From Gammaproteobacteria bacterium (lineage in GTDB: Bacteria; Pseudomonadota; Gammaproteobacteria; SZUA-229), in the NCBI GenBank assembly GCA_015484935.1, contig WFUQ01000139.1:1-8578 (forward strand): a DNA stretch of 8,578 nucleotides. The letters are read 5' to 3'. The notes beneath the pieces were generated by a model. That model saw nothing but the letters and a program-made list of their open reading frames with translations, made no database searches and had not been told where the DNA came from. The position numbers and the translations under genes were made by a program. Below are positions 1 through 7,842 of this stretch, one piece after another (position 1 is the stretch's first letter; every line of letters begins with the position of its first letter).

Positions 1-330
1 AGACTGAGATCGATCGATTCTTTCTGGGAATTCGATGACCTGATCACCGCCCCTCTCCACGGCTTCGAGGACGTACATGACTATTATGCCCGTAGCAGCG
101 CACGTCAATATCTGAACCGTATACAGTCTGACACATTGATCATCCACGCACTCGACGACCCGTTCATGACACCGGATGTGGTACCGGATGATTCGGAGCT
201 GTCTGCATCTGTCGAGCTGGAACTGAGCGAGACCGGTGGTCACATCGGTTTCGTCAGCGGCAGCCTCCTCCGACCTGACTACTGGTTACCACAGCGCATA
301 GTGGATTTTCTTTCGCCTCGGCTGACTTGA
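1..330 (+). CDS. YheT-like alpha/beta hydrolase, C-terminal part (5' end outside the window)
   Basis: The reading frame is open from base 1 to the TGA at 328-330 and gives the last 109 residues of a protein whose start lies left of the window. The text EFDDLITAPLHGFEDVHDYY followed by SARQYLNRI and the strand TLIIHALDDPFM is characteristic of the YheT/AB-hydrolase-4 family (alpha/beta hydrolase fold, mostly uncharacterised putative esterases). Two parts of the expected catalytic triad are visible: an acid in HALDDPFM (visible residues 49-56) and the histidine in GGHIGFVSG (visible residue 81). The nucleophile serine would lie upstream, out of view. The frame clearly starts before the TTG at 136, so a short gene beginning there would be an artefact. 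The substrate cannot be told from sequence. The family call is from recognised motifs, not from an alignment. Confidence 0.88.
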   Translation, partial: RLRSIDSFWEFDDLITAPLHGFEDVHDYYARSSARQYLNRIQSDTLIIHALDDPFMTPDVVPDDSELSASVELELSETGGHIGFVSGSLLRPDYWLPQRIVDFLSPRLT

Positions 331-379
331 TGAATTGATCAGCTTCCTTAAGTTTTCCCTGATCCGTCCGAAGTGATAT

Positions 380-395
380 GAGTAACGCTTTACTC
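380..395 (+). other. Small perfect hairpin in the ribosome-binding region of the HDOD gene
   Basis: GAGTAA (380-385), loop CGCT (386-389) and TTACTC (390-395) form a perfect 6-bp stem with a tetraloop. It ends 8 nt before the ATG at 404. This is where a Shine-Dalgarno sequence would normally lie, and no good purine-rich match is visible. The stem could modulate translation of the HDOD protein or could be chance; a 6-bp stem is short. Confidence 0.3.
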
Positions 396-403
396 TATGA
401 CTG

Positions 404-1273
404 ATGACACAGACTGATCACAAGAACGACAGCGATCTGTACGATGAGATCCGCGCAAACATCCTGTCCGATGTTTCACACCTGCCTGCCTTGCCCGAAA
501 TCACACTCAAAGTAAGAAACAAGTTGTCACACCCGGATTGTACCGTGCATGCAGCAGCCGAACTGTTGCGTACCGACCCCGGACTGTCGGCTTTCATCAT
601 GCGCATCTCGAACAGTGCGCGTTACTATTTCCGGCAGCCACCACGTGATCTGGAAAGTGCCGTATTACGGATCGGGCTGATGCCCACTGCTATCCTGGCG
701 ACGACGTATGCAACACGTGCATTGCTGACCACCACTTCAGCACGTCTGAAGCCTATCATCATGCGAAGCTATCAACACTCGACCGATGTCGCCGTACTCA
801 GTTCTCTTCTGGCGACACAGATAAGAGGTATCGATGCGGACAAGACACTGCTGGCAGGACTGTTACAGGATATCAGCCTGCAACCTGTGCTCAACGCTAT
901 CATCGACCGTCCCGAACTGTTCGACGATATCGCACAGCGCAACGCCATCATCGACACGCTGAGCCCGCAGCTCAACACCATGACACTGGAACACTGGGGG
1001 TTCGACCAGGAGACGATCGACGCTGTCGGCAGCAGGAAACAATGGTCCCGTGATGAGAGCGATAAGATCGACATGGGTGATATCATTCTTATCGGGCAGT
1101 ATTACGCACTGATGGACGAACTGCACTCTACCGACTGTCCACCGATGGAACAGATACCTGCATTCAAAAAATTACCGGATGAATTGCTACAGGAAGACAA
1201 CACCCTGATGCTGTTACAGGACTCGCAACAGGAACTGGAAATCCTGCAACAATCACTCAGTCTCGCTGCATAA
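404..1273 (+). CDS. HDOD-domain protein (single domain, no output domain)
   Basis: This 289-residue cytoplasmic protein carries one HDOD domain over about residues 20-215. HDOD is an HD-related helical domain linked to signalling and stress or motility regulation in proteobacteria. Recognisable segments are LPALPEITLKVRNKLSHPD (28-45), LLRTDPGLSAFIMRISNSA (54-72), the AVLRIGLMPT helix (86-95) and AGLLQDIS (151-158). In AGLLQDIS the histidine of the classical HD pair is a glutamine (Q155) while D156 is kept. With the metal-binding pair broken, phosphohydrolase activity is unlikely, as is usual for HDOD proteins. The tail from about 260 is Gln/Glu/Leu-rich and probably helical. No GGDEF, EAL or receiver domain is attached. 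ATG 404 is chosen because an in-frame stop lies at 398-400, leaving only a CTG at 401 as a rival. The neighbours do not reveal a specific partner. Confidence 0.88.
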   Translation: MTQTDHKNDSDLYDEIRANILSDVSHLPALPEITLKVRNKLSHPDCTVHAAAELLRTDPGLSAFIMRISNSARYYFRQPPRDLESAVLRIGLMPTAILATTYATRALLTTTSARLKPIIMRSYQHSTDVAVLSSLLATQIRGIDADKTLLAGLLQDISLQPVLNAIIDRPELFDDIAQRNAIIDTLSPQLNTMTLEHWGFDQETIDAVGSRKQWSRDESDKIDMGDIILIGQYYALMDELHSTDCPPMEQIPAFKKLPDELLQEDNTLMLLQDSQQELEILQQSLSLAA

Positions 1274-1346
1274 GCGATTCCGCAGGCGCGATCACTCACA
1301 TCGTATCCCGAACCACGAGCGTGCATTTATGCGGGCTGCGGTTCTA

Positions 1347-1355
1347 TGTTAAATT
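1347..1355 (+). promoter_or_regulatory. Possible extended -10 promoter for the yebC-family gene
   Basis: TG, one base, then TAAATT resembles an extended -10 element and lies about 34 bp before the ATG at 1389 in a locally AT-rich patch. The -35 region about 17 bp upstream (near 1326-1331, TTTATG) is a poor match. The 115-bp gap between the HDOD gene and this gene makes a separate promoter reasonable. The assignment rests on a partial consensus match only. Confidence 0.25.
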
Positions 1356-1388
1356 AGCGGTTTCGACAGTACCCGAGTGTGATCCGAC

Positions 1389-2114
1389 ATGGGCAGAGCC
1401 TATCAGAACCGAAAAGAATCCATGGCAAAAACATCCGATGCCAAAGCGCGGGTGTACAGTAAATACGGGCGCGTGATCTATGTCTGCGCCAAAGAGGGCG
1501 GCACTGACCCGGAGGGAAATCTGGCACTACGCGGTCTGATCGAACGTGCGAAGAAAGATCAGGTGCCTGCCCATGTGATCGAGAAAGCCATCAACAAGGC
1601 CAAAGGTGGTGGCGGGGAAGACTTCTCGGTATCACGCTACGAAGGCTTTGGCCCCGGCGGCTGTATGGTGATCGTGGATTGTCTCACCGACAACCCCAAC
1701 CGCACCTTCGGTGATGTCCGTCAGTGTTTCACCAAAACAAAATGCAAGATCGGCACCGAAGGCACCGTCAGTCACATGTTCGATCATGCCTGCATCCTCG
1801 CACTGAAGGACAAGGATGAAGAAGCTGTTCTGGAAGCCTTGCTGATGGCAGATGTCGATGTCACCGATATCGAGAACGAAGACGGCACCATCACGATATT
1901 CGCGCCCCATACCGAATACTTCAAGGCGAAGAATGCACTGACCGACAGTTTCGGCGAACTCGAATTCGATGTCGATGAGATCCAGTTCCTGCCGAAAGGC
2001 AATACTCCGGTCAGCGGTGACGATGTCGAGATGTTCGAGAGATTCCTCGATATGCTCAATGATCTGGACGATGTACAGAACGTCTATCACGATGCCGATG
2101 TCACGCCGGCGTGA
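1389..2114 (+). CDS. YebC/PmpR (TACO1, DUF28) family regulator, YeeN-like subgroup
   Basis: This 241-residue protein covers the whole YebC family length. Members have been described as DNA-binding transcriptional regulators (PmpR type) and, more recently, as ribosome-associated factors that help translation of difficult motifs. Which role applies here is unknown. Signature blocks are [20 protein letters not shown] (54-73), RYEGFGPGG (83-91), NRT (104-106), [12 protein letters not shown] (122-133) and the acidic C-terminal DDVQNVYHD (227-235). The N-terminus starts [15 protein letters not shown] and lacks the MAGHSKWANIKHRK block of classical YebC. That places it with the second, YeeN-like paralogue found in many gammaproteobacteria. 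ATG 1389 is preferred over the internal ATG at 1422 because the first 11 residues belong to the recognised subgroup N-terminus. The Shine-Dalgarno is weak (GAG near 1375). Confidence 0.94.
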   Translation: MGRAYQNRKESMAKTSDAKARVYSKYGRVIYVCAKEGGTDPEGNLALRGLIERAKKDQVPAHVIEKAINKAKGGGGEDFSVSRYEGFGPGGCMVIVDCLTDNPNRTFGDVRQCFTKTKCKIGTEGTVSHMFDHACILALKDKDEEAVLEALLMADVDVTDIENEDGTITIFAPHTEYFKAKNALTDSFGELEFDVDEIQFLPKGNTPVSGDDVEMFERFLDMLNDLDDVQNVYHDADVTPA

Positions 2115-2117
2115 CAT
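2098..2117 (+). terminator. Perfect 20-bp palindrome across the yebC stop codon; candidate terminator hairpin
   Basis: ATGTCACGCC at 2098-2107 is followed directly by its exact reverse complement GGCGTGACAT at 2108-2117. As RNA it would fold into an 8-bp stem with a CCGG loop, enclosing the TGA at 2112-2114. The downstream sequence ATTCATATTTCG is AU-rich but not a clean U-run, so termination would be imperfect. A 20-bp perfect palindrome could equally be a binding site for a dimeric protein. The symmetry is directly visible; the function is inferred. Confidence 0.5.
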
Positions 2118-2124
2118 ATTCATA

Positions 2125-2153
2125 TTTCGATATCCCGTATTTCGTAGTATGAT
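2125..2153 (+). promoter_or_regulatory. Candidate sigma-70 promoter for the small exported protein gene
   Basis: TATGAT at 2148-2153 matches the -10 consensus at five of six positions. TTTCGA at 2125-2130 sits 17 bp upstream as a weak -35 (three of six). The predicted start near 2160 would give a leader of about 50 nt to the ATG at 2209. The heptamer TATTTCG occurs twice in the promoter region (2123-2129 and 2138-2144), 15 bp apart, and may be chance or a regulator half-site pair. Confidence 0.35.
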
Positions 2154-2208
2154 TATCTGACCATCCCGCTCATCCAGTGAGCTTCAACTTGACAGTGAGG
2201 CAGTAACG

Positions 2209-2532
2209 ATGAATCCGATAAAGATAACATTTCAGACACTGGTCATATCACTCTCTACCTTGTCTATGCACGCCTACGCAGAATCATGGAGCTGTAGCCA
2301 CGGCAACGATGTACGCGAAGTCCATATCGAAAGACCGACGGCTTCACCTGTACCCTGTAGCGTGGTCTACCGCAAACTCACCGAAGGCGTCGAAGACCAG
2401 ACCTTGTGGAGCGCACAGAACGATGATTCCTACTGTGACGAAAAAGCCAGTGCCTTCATCGCCAAACTGGAATCCTGGGGTTGGGTATGCGCTGAAACCA
2501 TCCGCGACCCGGCGACCATGGGCGACAGTTAA
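2209..2532 (+). CDS. Small exported protein with four cysteines, function unknown
   Basis: This is a 107-residue precursor. Residues 1-24 form a classical Sec signal peptide: a Lys at position 5, a hydrophobic stretch of about residues 8-20, and an AYA-ES cleavage site after Ala24. The mature part of about 83 residues contains exactly four cysteines (C29 in WSC, C50 in PVPC, C76 in SYC, C94 in GWVC). That would suit two disulfide bonds in the periplasm. Conserved-looking blocks are CSVVYRKLTEG, LWSAQNDDSYC and FIAKLESWGWVC. I have a general impression of such small periplasmic proteins in other gammaproteobacteria but can name no family or function. The start is supported by GAGG at 2197-2200, 8 nt before the ATG. 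It precedes gltA by 89 bp, but a hairpin in that gap argues against assuming one transcript. Confidence 0.8.
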   Translation: MNPIKITFQTLVISLSTLSMHAYAESWSCSHGNDVREVHIERPTASPVPCSVVYRKLTEGVEDQTLWSAQNDDSYCDEKASAFIAKLESWGWVCAETIRDPATMGDS

Positions 2533-2565
2533 GTCGATCACTCTCGCACGATACACGCACTGCCC

Positions 2566-2592
2566 GTCATGCAGATATCCAATCTGCATGAC
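2566..2592 (+). repeat. Perfect inverted repeat (11-bp arms, 5-nt loop) upstream of gltA
   Basis: GTCATGCAGAT (2566-2576) and ATCTGCATGAC (2582-2592) are exact reverse complements separated by ATCCA. The structure begins 33 nt after the preceding stop codon and ends 29 nt before the gltA ATG. No U-run follows (TCGTCACACC), so it is not a standard intrinsic terminator. It could be a processing or attenuating hairpin in the gltA leader, an mRNA 3'-end stabiliser for the upstream gene, or an operator for a dimeric regulator. The repeat is certain; the role is open. Confidence 0.7.
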
Positions 2593-2610
2593 TCGTCACA
2601 CCCTCTGAAT

Positions 2611-2614
2611 GGAG
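2611..2614 (+). promoter_or_regulatory. Shine-Dalgarno sequence of gltA
   Basis: GGAG lies 7 nt before the ATG at 2622. It fixes the translation start of citrate synthase and is the clearest ribosome-binding site in the window. Confidence 0.75.
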
Positions 2615-2621
2615 TACAGAC

Positions 2622-3944
2622 ATGACATCATCCAGTCACAACGACCCTGAAGACAAAGATACAGTCACCATCACCGATAACCGGAATCAGAGACAGGTCG
2701 ATTTCAGGATACTGCACAGCGAACTGGGCCCGGATGTTATCGATATACAGACCCTGTACCGTGAACTGGGATATTTCACTTACGATCCAGGTTTCACCTC
2801 TACCGGCAGCTGCGACTCCGAGATCACCTTCATCGATGGTGTACAGGGGATATTATTGCATCGCGGTTATTCCATCGAGCAGCTCACCGAACAGAGTAAC
2901 TTTCTGGAAGTCGCCTATCTGCTCATCAACGGTGAACTGCCTTCTGACGATCAGTGGCATAGATTCAAGCATGAGATAGAGACACACAGCATGGTCGATG
3001 AGCAGCTGATACGTTTCTATAGCGGCTTCCGCCGCGATGCGCATCCGATGGCGATCATGGTCGGGGTAGTCGGTGCCTTGTCCGCTTTCTACCACGACAG
3101 TCTCGATATACATGATGCCGAACAGCGGCATCTGGCTTCGATGCGGCTCATCGCCAAGATGCCGACGATCGCCGCCATGGCGTACAAATATACTATCGGT
3201 CAGCCGTTCATCTATCCGACCAACAAACTCAGCTACACCGAAAATTTTCTCAAGATGTTGTTCTCGGTACCCGCGAACGATTACGAACCCAACCCTGTGC
3301 TATCCACTGCACTGGAAAAGATATTCATCCTGCATGCCGACCATGAGCAGAACGCTTCCACCTCTACTGTCCGCCTCGCCGGTTCATCTCAGGCGAACCC
3401 GTTCGCCTGTATCGCAGCAGGTATCGCATCCTTGTGGGGGCCGGCACATGGCGGTGCCAACGAAGCTGTATTGACCATGCTCAACCAGATCGGCAGCAAG
3501 GAACATATCCCTGAATTCATCGCACGTGCGAAAGACAGAAACGATCCTTTCCGGTTGATGGGGTTCGGACATCGCGTCTACAAGAATCACGACCCACGCG
3601 CCAATGTCCTCAAGGACTCTGCACACGCTGTCCTCAAAGAGTTAGACGCGATGAATCAGCCGCTGTTCGAACTGGCGATGGAACTGGAACGTATCGCACT
3701 GGAAGATGAATACTTCATCGAGAAGAAACTGTTTCCCAATGTCGATTTCTATTCCGGCATCATCCTGCAGGCGATGGGCTTCCCCACTTCCATGTTCACC
3801 GTGTTGTTCGCACTGGCGCGCACAGCAGGCTGGGTCGCACAATGGAACGAGATGATCACCAGTCCGGTGCACAAGATAGGCAGACCACGCCAGCGTTATA
3901 CCGGACATGGTCCACGTGACTATGTCGCTATCGACAGACGCTGA
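2622..3944 (+). CDS. gltA: Citrate synthase, type II (hexameric) bacterial form
   Basis: This 440-residue enzyme condenses acetyl-CoA and oxaloacetate to citrate, the entry step of the TCA cycle, in the cytoplasm. It is full length, slightly longer than E. coli GltA (427) because of a polar N-terminal extension of about 12 residues. The catalytic residues are present: H276 in [12 protein letters not shown]317 in GFGHRVYKN and D375 in FPNVDFYSG. Other hallmarks are [10 protein letters not shown] (55-64), HRGYSIEQL (80-88) and the substrate-binding tract [19 protein letters not shown] (238-256). Compared from memory with E. coli GltA, the allosteric-site positions Arg109 and Cys206 correspond here to T121 and A218, while Arg163 and Lys167 are kept as R175 and K179. 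NADH inhibition may therefore differ. The C-terminus runs to within one base of the convergent hrpA stop. Confidence 0.97.
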   Translation: MTSSSHNDPEDKDTVTITDNRNQRQVDFRILHSELGPDVIDIQTLYRELGYFTYDPGFTSTGSCDSEITFIDGVQGILLHRGYSIEQLTEQSNFLEVAYLLINGELPSDDQWHRFKHEIETHSMVDEQLIRFYSGFRRDAHPMAIMVGVVGALSAFYHDSLDIHDAEQRHLASMRLIAKMPTIAAMAYKYTIGQPFIYPTNKLSYTENFLKMLFSVPANDYEPNPVLSTALEKIFILHADHEQNASTSTVRLAGSSQANPFACIAAGIASLWGPAHGGANEAVLTMLNQIGSKEHIPEFIARAKDRNDPFRLMGFGHRVYKNHDPRANVLKDSAHAVLKELDAMNQPLFELAMELERIALEDEYFIEKKLFPNVDFYSGIILQAMGFPTSMFTVLFALARTAGWVAQWNEMITSPVHKIGRPRQRYTGHGPRDYVAIDRR

Positions 3945-3945
3945 C

Positions 3946-6900
3946 TCAGGTATCGGATATATCGTTCCAGAATGTCTTCAATCGTTTCTCTGACACCGGA
4001 AACCGGGTCTTGAGTTCCTGCGCAAACAGCGACACCCGATATTCCTCAAGCATCCAGCGATAATGATTCAGTTGCCCTGACTCGGTATGCGCCTGCTGCA
4101 TCCTCTCATTACGTTTTGTATACGCCTCCCACAAGCCGGAAAAATCGATCCGCAGTTGTCGATCACGCGACATATTGTGCGCCGACTTGTCCAGCCTCAT
4201 GTTGATCGCCTTCAGATATCTCGGGTACTGCTGCAACCACTGCTTGTCGGTATGACTGATGAAATCTTTCGTGAACAGATGATTCAGTTGCAGCTGGATA
4301 TCCGCAACCGTATCGAGCTGTGACAGCCCCGGATTTTTCATCTGTTTTTTGACTGCACGATACTCATCAAGAATATCCCCTAACAACCGACTCCATCTTT
4401 CTGCAGCATCATACAACCCTGCCTTACCCTGCTCGATCCGGCTCTCGAACTCATCATGTGAACCTATCGGTTCAGACAGAAAAAGCTCATCGATGATGAT
4501 ATCGACGAGCTCGAATTTCAGTTGCTCACAACTACCCAGATCACGATACTTCAGACACAGCTTGTCGATATCCGGCAGCGATGCCCTAAGTTGCTTGAAC
4601 TGCACACGTAAGCGATTGACCACCAGCTGCCGCAGCGCTCTGTGCGTTTCATACTCGGCTATCCGCTGGTTTTCCAATGCACGCACATTCACCTGCTTCC
4701 CCTCCACCACCAGCGAGGGAAACGCCTTGATGCATACGCCCTGCATCTCCAGTTCGATCTCCTCCTCTAGCGTGCCGATGACTTCTGCGCCCACATCGTC
4801 CTGACCGTACTGTGTCTGTGCTGTCACTGTTTCATCCAGCATCGTTTCATGACTGCCGGCCAGCTGTTGTTGCAGAGCAGACAGATCACGCCCCTGTAAT
4901 GTCGTCTTGCCTTCACGGTCGATCACCCGGAAGTTCATAGCCAGATGTGTCGGCAGTGATTCCATGTCCCATGCGTCATACGGTATCTGCACACCGGTTA
5001 TTTTTTTCAGGTGCAGCGCCATCTCCGTACACAAGGATCTGTCACAGGGTTGCAATGCTTCATGACAGGTTCTGGCAAAGTCTGGTGCAGGCACGAAGTT
5101 CTTCCGTAACTGTTTGGGTAGCGAGCGTATCAATGCCGTCATCTTTTCCAGTAACAGCCCCGGTATCAACCATTCACAACGCTGCGGGTTAAGGGCTGCC
5201 AGTCCCGCTACCGGCGTGACCAGCGTGATACCGTCACAATGATTACCCGGGTCGAAGTGATATTCGACCGGATAGCGTGAACCATTCAGTGTTATGGTAT
5301 CCGGGAACTGGTCATCACAGACCTGCCCGGCATCATCGCGCACCAGATCCTCTTCTTTCAGAAACAGTTTTTTCGTGGCTTCAGTATGATGGCGCGACCA
5401 TTTATCCAGTGCTGCACCACTATGTACATCCTGCGATAGATGCCGGTCATAGAATTCGAACAACACCTGTTCATCGACGACGATATCACGGCGGCGTGAT
5501 TTCGCTTCCAGTGCTTCCAGTCGTTCGACAAGTTCTCTGTTGTGCTGATAAAACCCGGCTTTACTTACCAGGTCACCGCGTATCAGTGCATCACGGATAA
5601 ATATCTCACGCGCCACACGCGGGTCGATGCGTGCATAATTGACTTTCCTGTCAGGGTTGATGATGAGACCATAGAGTGTCGATTGCTCACTCGCCACCAC
5701 CTGCGCACGTTTCTTCTCCCAGTGCGGGTTGCTGTAATGGTACTTAAGCAGATGTTTCGCGTGTCGTCCGATCCAAGCCACATCTATCTTCGCATTGGTA
5801 CGTGCATACACCCGCGTCGTCTCCACTATCTCGGCAGACATCATCCACTTCGGTGGTGACTTGAATAATGTTGAACCGGGAAACACTGTGAACTTCTTGT
5901 TACGTGCACCCAGAAATTCTTTCTCTTCCTGTTTGAACCCTGTGTTTGCCAGCAACCCGGTCAGCAATGACTGATGGATAGCATCGTAGTCTGCCGCGTT
6001 CTCACCAGAACATATCTTTGACTGTTTCAGCATGCTGCATATCTGATGGTGCGTATCTATCCATTCACGCATGCGCATCCAGGCGATAAAGTTCTGCTTG
6101 CACCACTTGCGTAATTGATTGTTCGACAACAGCTGTTTCTGTTCGAAATACGCATTCCACAGATTGATATAGAAGATGAAGTCCGATGCCTTGTCCCGGA
6201 AGACAGCGTGTTTCTCGTCGGCCTGCTGTTGTCTGTCGAGAGGACGCTCGCGCGGATCCTGTGTCGCCAGTGCCGATACGATGATCAGTACTTCATTCAA
6301 AGCACCCTCATCGCTTGCCTGTATCAGCATACGTGCCAATCTGGGATCGATCGGCAGACGTGCTATCTGTTTACCGCTTGCAGTGACTCGGTTGCTGTTA
6401 TCGATCGCACCCAGTTCGAATAACAATCTGTAACCATCATTTATCAGGCGTTGTTCCGGTGGTTCGACGAACGGAAAATCATCGATATGGCCCAGGCGCT
6501 GATTTTCCATCTGCAATATCACCGCCGCCAGATTGGTACGCTGGATCTCGGGCTCGGTGAATTCCGCACGCTGCGTAAAGTCTTCTTCGTCGTACAGGCG
6601 AATACACACGCCGTCAGACAATCGCCCACAACGACCTTTGCGTTGATTCGCCGATGCCTGTGATATCTTCTCTATCGGCAGGCGTTGTATCTTGCTACGC
6701 CATGAATATCGGGAGATTCGCGCCAGTCCTGAATCGATCACGTACTTTATCCCCGGTACGGTCAATGAGGTTTCAGCTACATTGGTCGCCAGTACGATAC
6801 GGCGCTTGCCACAGGGATGGAATATCCGGTTCTGTTCTGCATTGGATAATCTCGCCAGCAGGGGCAATACTTCTGTGTTATCCCACGTATGTCTGTTGCT

Positions 6901-7827
6901 ACTACGCTGCATCTCTCTGTTGAGTGCATCCTGTGTTTCGCGGATATCACGCTCGCCACTCAGGAACACCAGGATATCGCCACGACTCTCTTTCGAAAGT
7001 TCTGTCACCGCATCGATGATACCGTCCTGCATGTCTTTCTTCGATTCTGAATCGGCCGACATAAAGGGGCGATATCGTACCTCCACTGGATAGGTCCTGC
7101 CGGACACATTGATCACCGGTGCGTTATCGAAATGTCTGGCGAACAGGTCAGGGTCGATGGTCGCAGAGGTGATGATGACTTTCAGGTCTTTTCGTTTGCG
7201 GATGAGACGTTTCAGATAACCCAGCAGAAAATCGATGTTCAGACTACGCTCATGCGCCTCATCGATGATGATGGTGTCGTACTGATTCAGGAAGGGATCA
7301 TGATTGCATTCGGCGAGCAGGATACCATCGGTCATCAACTTGATATAACTGCTGTCATCACTCTGATCAGAAAACCGGACCTTGTAGGCGACCTGATTGC
7401 CCGCTTCCAGCTCGAGTTCTTCCGCGATACGCTGACTCACCGCTCTTGCCGCCAGTCGTCTCGGCTGGGTATGACCTATCTTGCCGCGGACACCGAGACC
7501 GATATCCAGACATATCTTGGGTAGCTGTGTGGTTTTACCCGAACCGGTTTCTCCGCACAGGATGGTGACCTGATTTTCCTGGATGGTCTTCTTGATCAAC
7601 TCCTGCTTCTGCGCGATGGGCAGGTCTTCGGGGTAACTGACTACAGGCAGATTCTGTCTGCGCACGGTCGTCATCGCTATCGACTGCTCGATCTCACGAG
7701 ACAGTTTTTCCAGCTTGTCCTGCTGTGCAGATCTGGTTTTTTTCAGCGCCTGCAGTCTGCGACGAAACCGGAACACGTCTCGCAACATACAGTGTTCGAG
7801 CTGGTTGTGGAGCGACTGGATATCCAA
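3946..7827 (-). CDS. hrpA: ATP-dependent RNA helicase HrpA (DEAH box)
   Basis: This 1293-residue DEAH/RHA-type helicase is close to E. coli HrpA in length (about 1300). HrpA is implicated in mRNA processing and in resolving stalled or collided ribosomes. Helicase motifs appear in order: Walker A GETGSGKT (92-99), TQPRRLAAR (120-128), DEAH (189-192), SAT (221-223), TNVAETSL (348-355) and QRKGRCGR (395-402). An HA2/ratchet-type helical region follows (about 460-550), then an OB-fold-like segment (about 620-690) and the long DUF3418 C-terminal region (about 705 to the end) that distinguishes HrpA. No frameshift or lost motif is seen. The only start giving the family N-terminus (LEHCMLRDVFRFRRRLQALKK) is a TTG at 7825-7827. 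An in-frame stop lies at 7858-7860 and no ATG intervenes. No Shine-Dalgarno is evident before this TTG, so translation initiation may be weak. Confidence 0.97.
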   Translation of the reverse strand: MDIQSLHNQLEHCMLRDVFRFRRRLQALKKTRSAQQDKLEKLSREIEQSIAMTTVRRQNLPVVSYPEDLPIAQKQELIKKTIQENQVTILCGETGSGKTTQLPKICLDIGLGVRGKIGHTQPRRLAARAVSQRIAEELELEAGNQVAYKVRFSDQSDDSSYIKLMTDGILLAECNHDPFLNQYDTIIIDEAHERSLNIDFLLGYLKRLIRKRKDLKVIITSATIDPDLFARHFDNAPVINVSGRTYPVEVRYRPFMSADSESKKDMQDGIIDAVTELSKESRGDILVFLSGERDIRETQDALNREMQRSSNRHTWDNTEVLPLLARLSNAEQNRIFHPCGKRRIVLATNVAETSLTVPGIKYVIDSGLARISRYSWRSKIQRLPIEKISQASANQRKGRCGRLSDGVCIRLYDEEDFTQRAEFTEPEIQRTNLAAVILQMENQRLGHIDDFPFVEPPEQRLINDGYRLLFELGAIDNSNRVTASGKQIARLPIDPRLARMLIQASDEGALNEVLIIVSALATQDPRERPLDRQQQADEKHAVFRDKASDFIFYINLWNAYFEQKQLLSNNQLRKWCKQNFIAWMRMREWIDTHHQICSMLKQSKICSGENAADYDAIHQSLLTGLLANTGFKQEEKEFLGARNKKFTVFPGSTLFKSPPKWMMSAEIVETTRVYARTNAKIDVAWIGRHAKHLLKYHYSNPHWEKKRAQVVASEQSTLYGLIINPDRKVNYARIDPRVAREIFIRDALIRGDLVSKAGFYQHNRELVERLEALEAKSRRRDIVVDEQVLFEFYDRHLSQDVHSGAALDKWSRHHTEATKKLFLKEEDLVRDDAGQVCDDQFPDTITLNGSRYPVEYHFDPGNHCDGITLVTPVAGLAALNPQRCEWLIPGLLLEKMTALIRSLPKQLRKNFVPAPDFARTCHEALQPCDRSLCTEMALHLKKITGVQIPYDAWDMESLPTHLAMNFRVIDREGKTTLQGRDLSALQQQLAGSHETMLDETVTAQTQYGQDDVGAEVIGTLEEEIELEMQGVCIKAFPSLVVEGKQVNVRALENQRIAEYETHRALRQLVVNRLRVQFKQLRASLPDIDKLCLKYRDLGSCEQLKFELVDIIIDELFLSEPIGSHDEFESRIEQGKAGLYDAAERWSRLLGDILDEYRAVKKQMKNPGLSQLDTVADIQLQLNHLFTKDFISHTDKQWLQQYPRYLKAINMRLDKSAHNMSRDRQLRIDFSGLWEAYTKRNERMQQAHTESGQLNHYRWMLEEYRVSLFAQELKTRFPVSEKRLKTFWNDISDT

Positions 7828-7842
7828 GGTAGTATCGAATTC

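Noticed and set aside
337..364. GATCAG...CTGATC inverted repeat, and GCTGA...TCAGC (321-343), after the yheT-like gene, as a terminator
   Set aside because: Stems of 5-6 bp with loops of 13-16 nt and no proper U-run make neither convincing.
1263..1277. TCGCT-GCATA-AGCGA hairpin across the HDOD gene stop codon
   Set aside because: Only five base pairs and followed by TTCCGCAGG; too weak to call a terminator.
1632..2123. 163-codon minus-strand frame opposite the yebC-family gene
   Set aside because: It mirrors the codon pattern of a conserved gene on the other strand and has no recognisable motif.
2189..2194. Perfect -35 hexamer TTGACA upstream of the small exported protein gene
   Set aside because: No -10-like hexamer lies 16-18 bp downstream (the positions read GAATCC, AATCCG, ATCCGA), and any start would fall inside the coding region.
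4087..7524. Long plus-strand frames opposite hrpA (for example 4349-4804 and 7132-7524)
   Set aside because: They are antisense shadows of an intact, well-recognised hrpA and show no domain or motif of their own.
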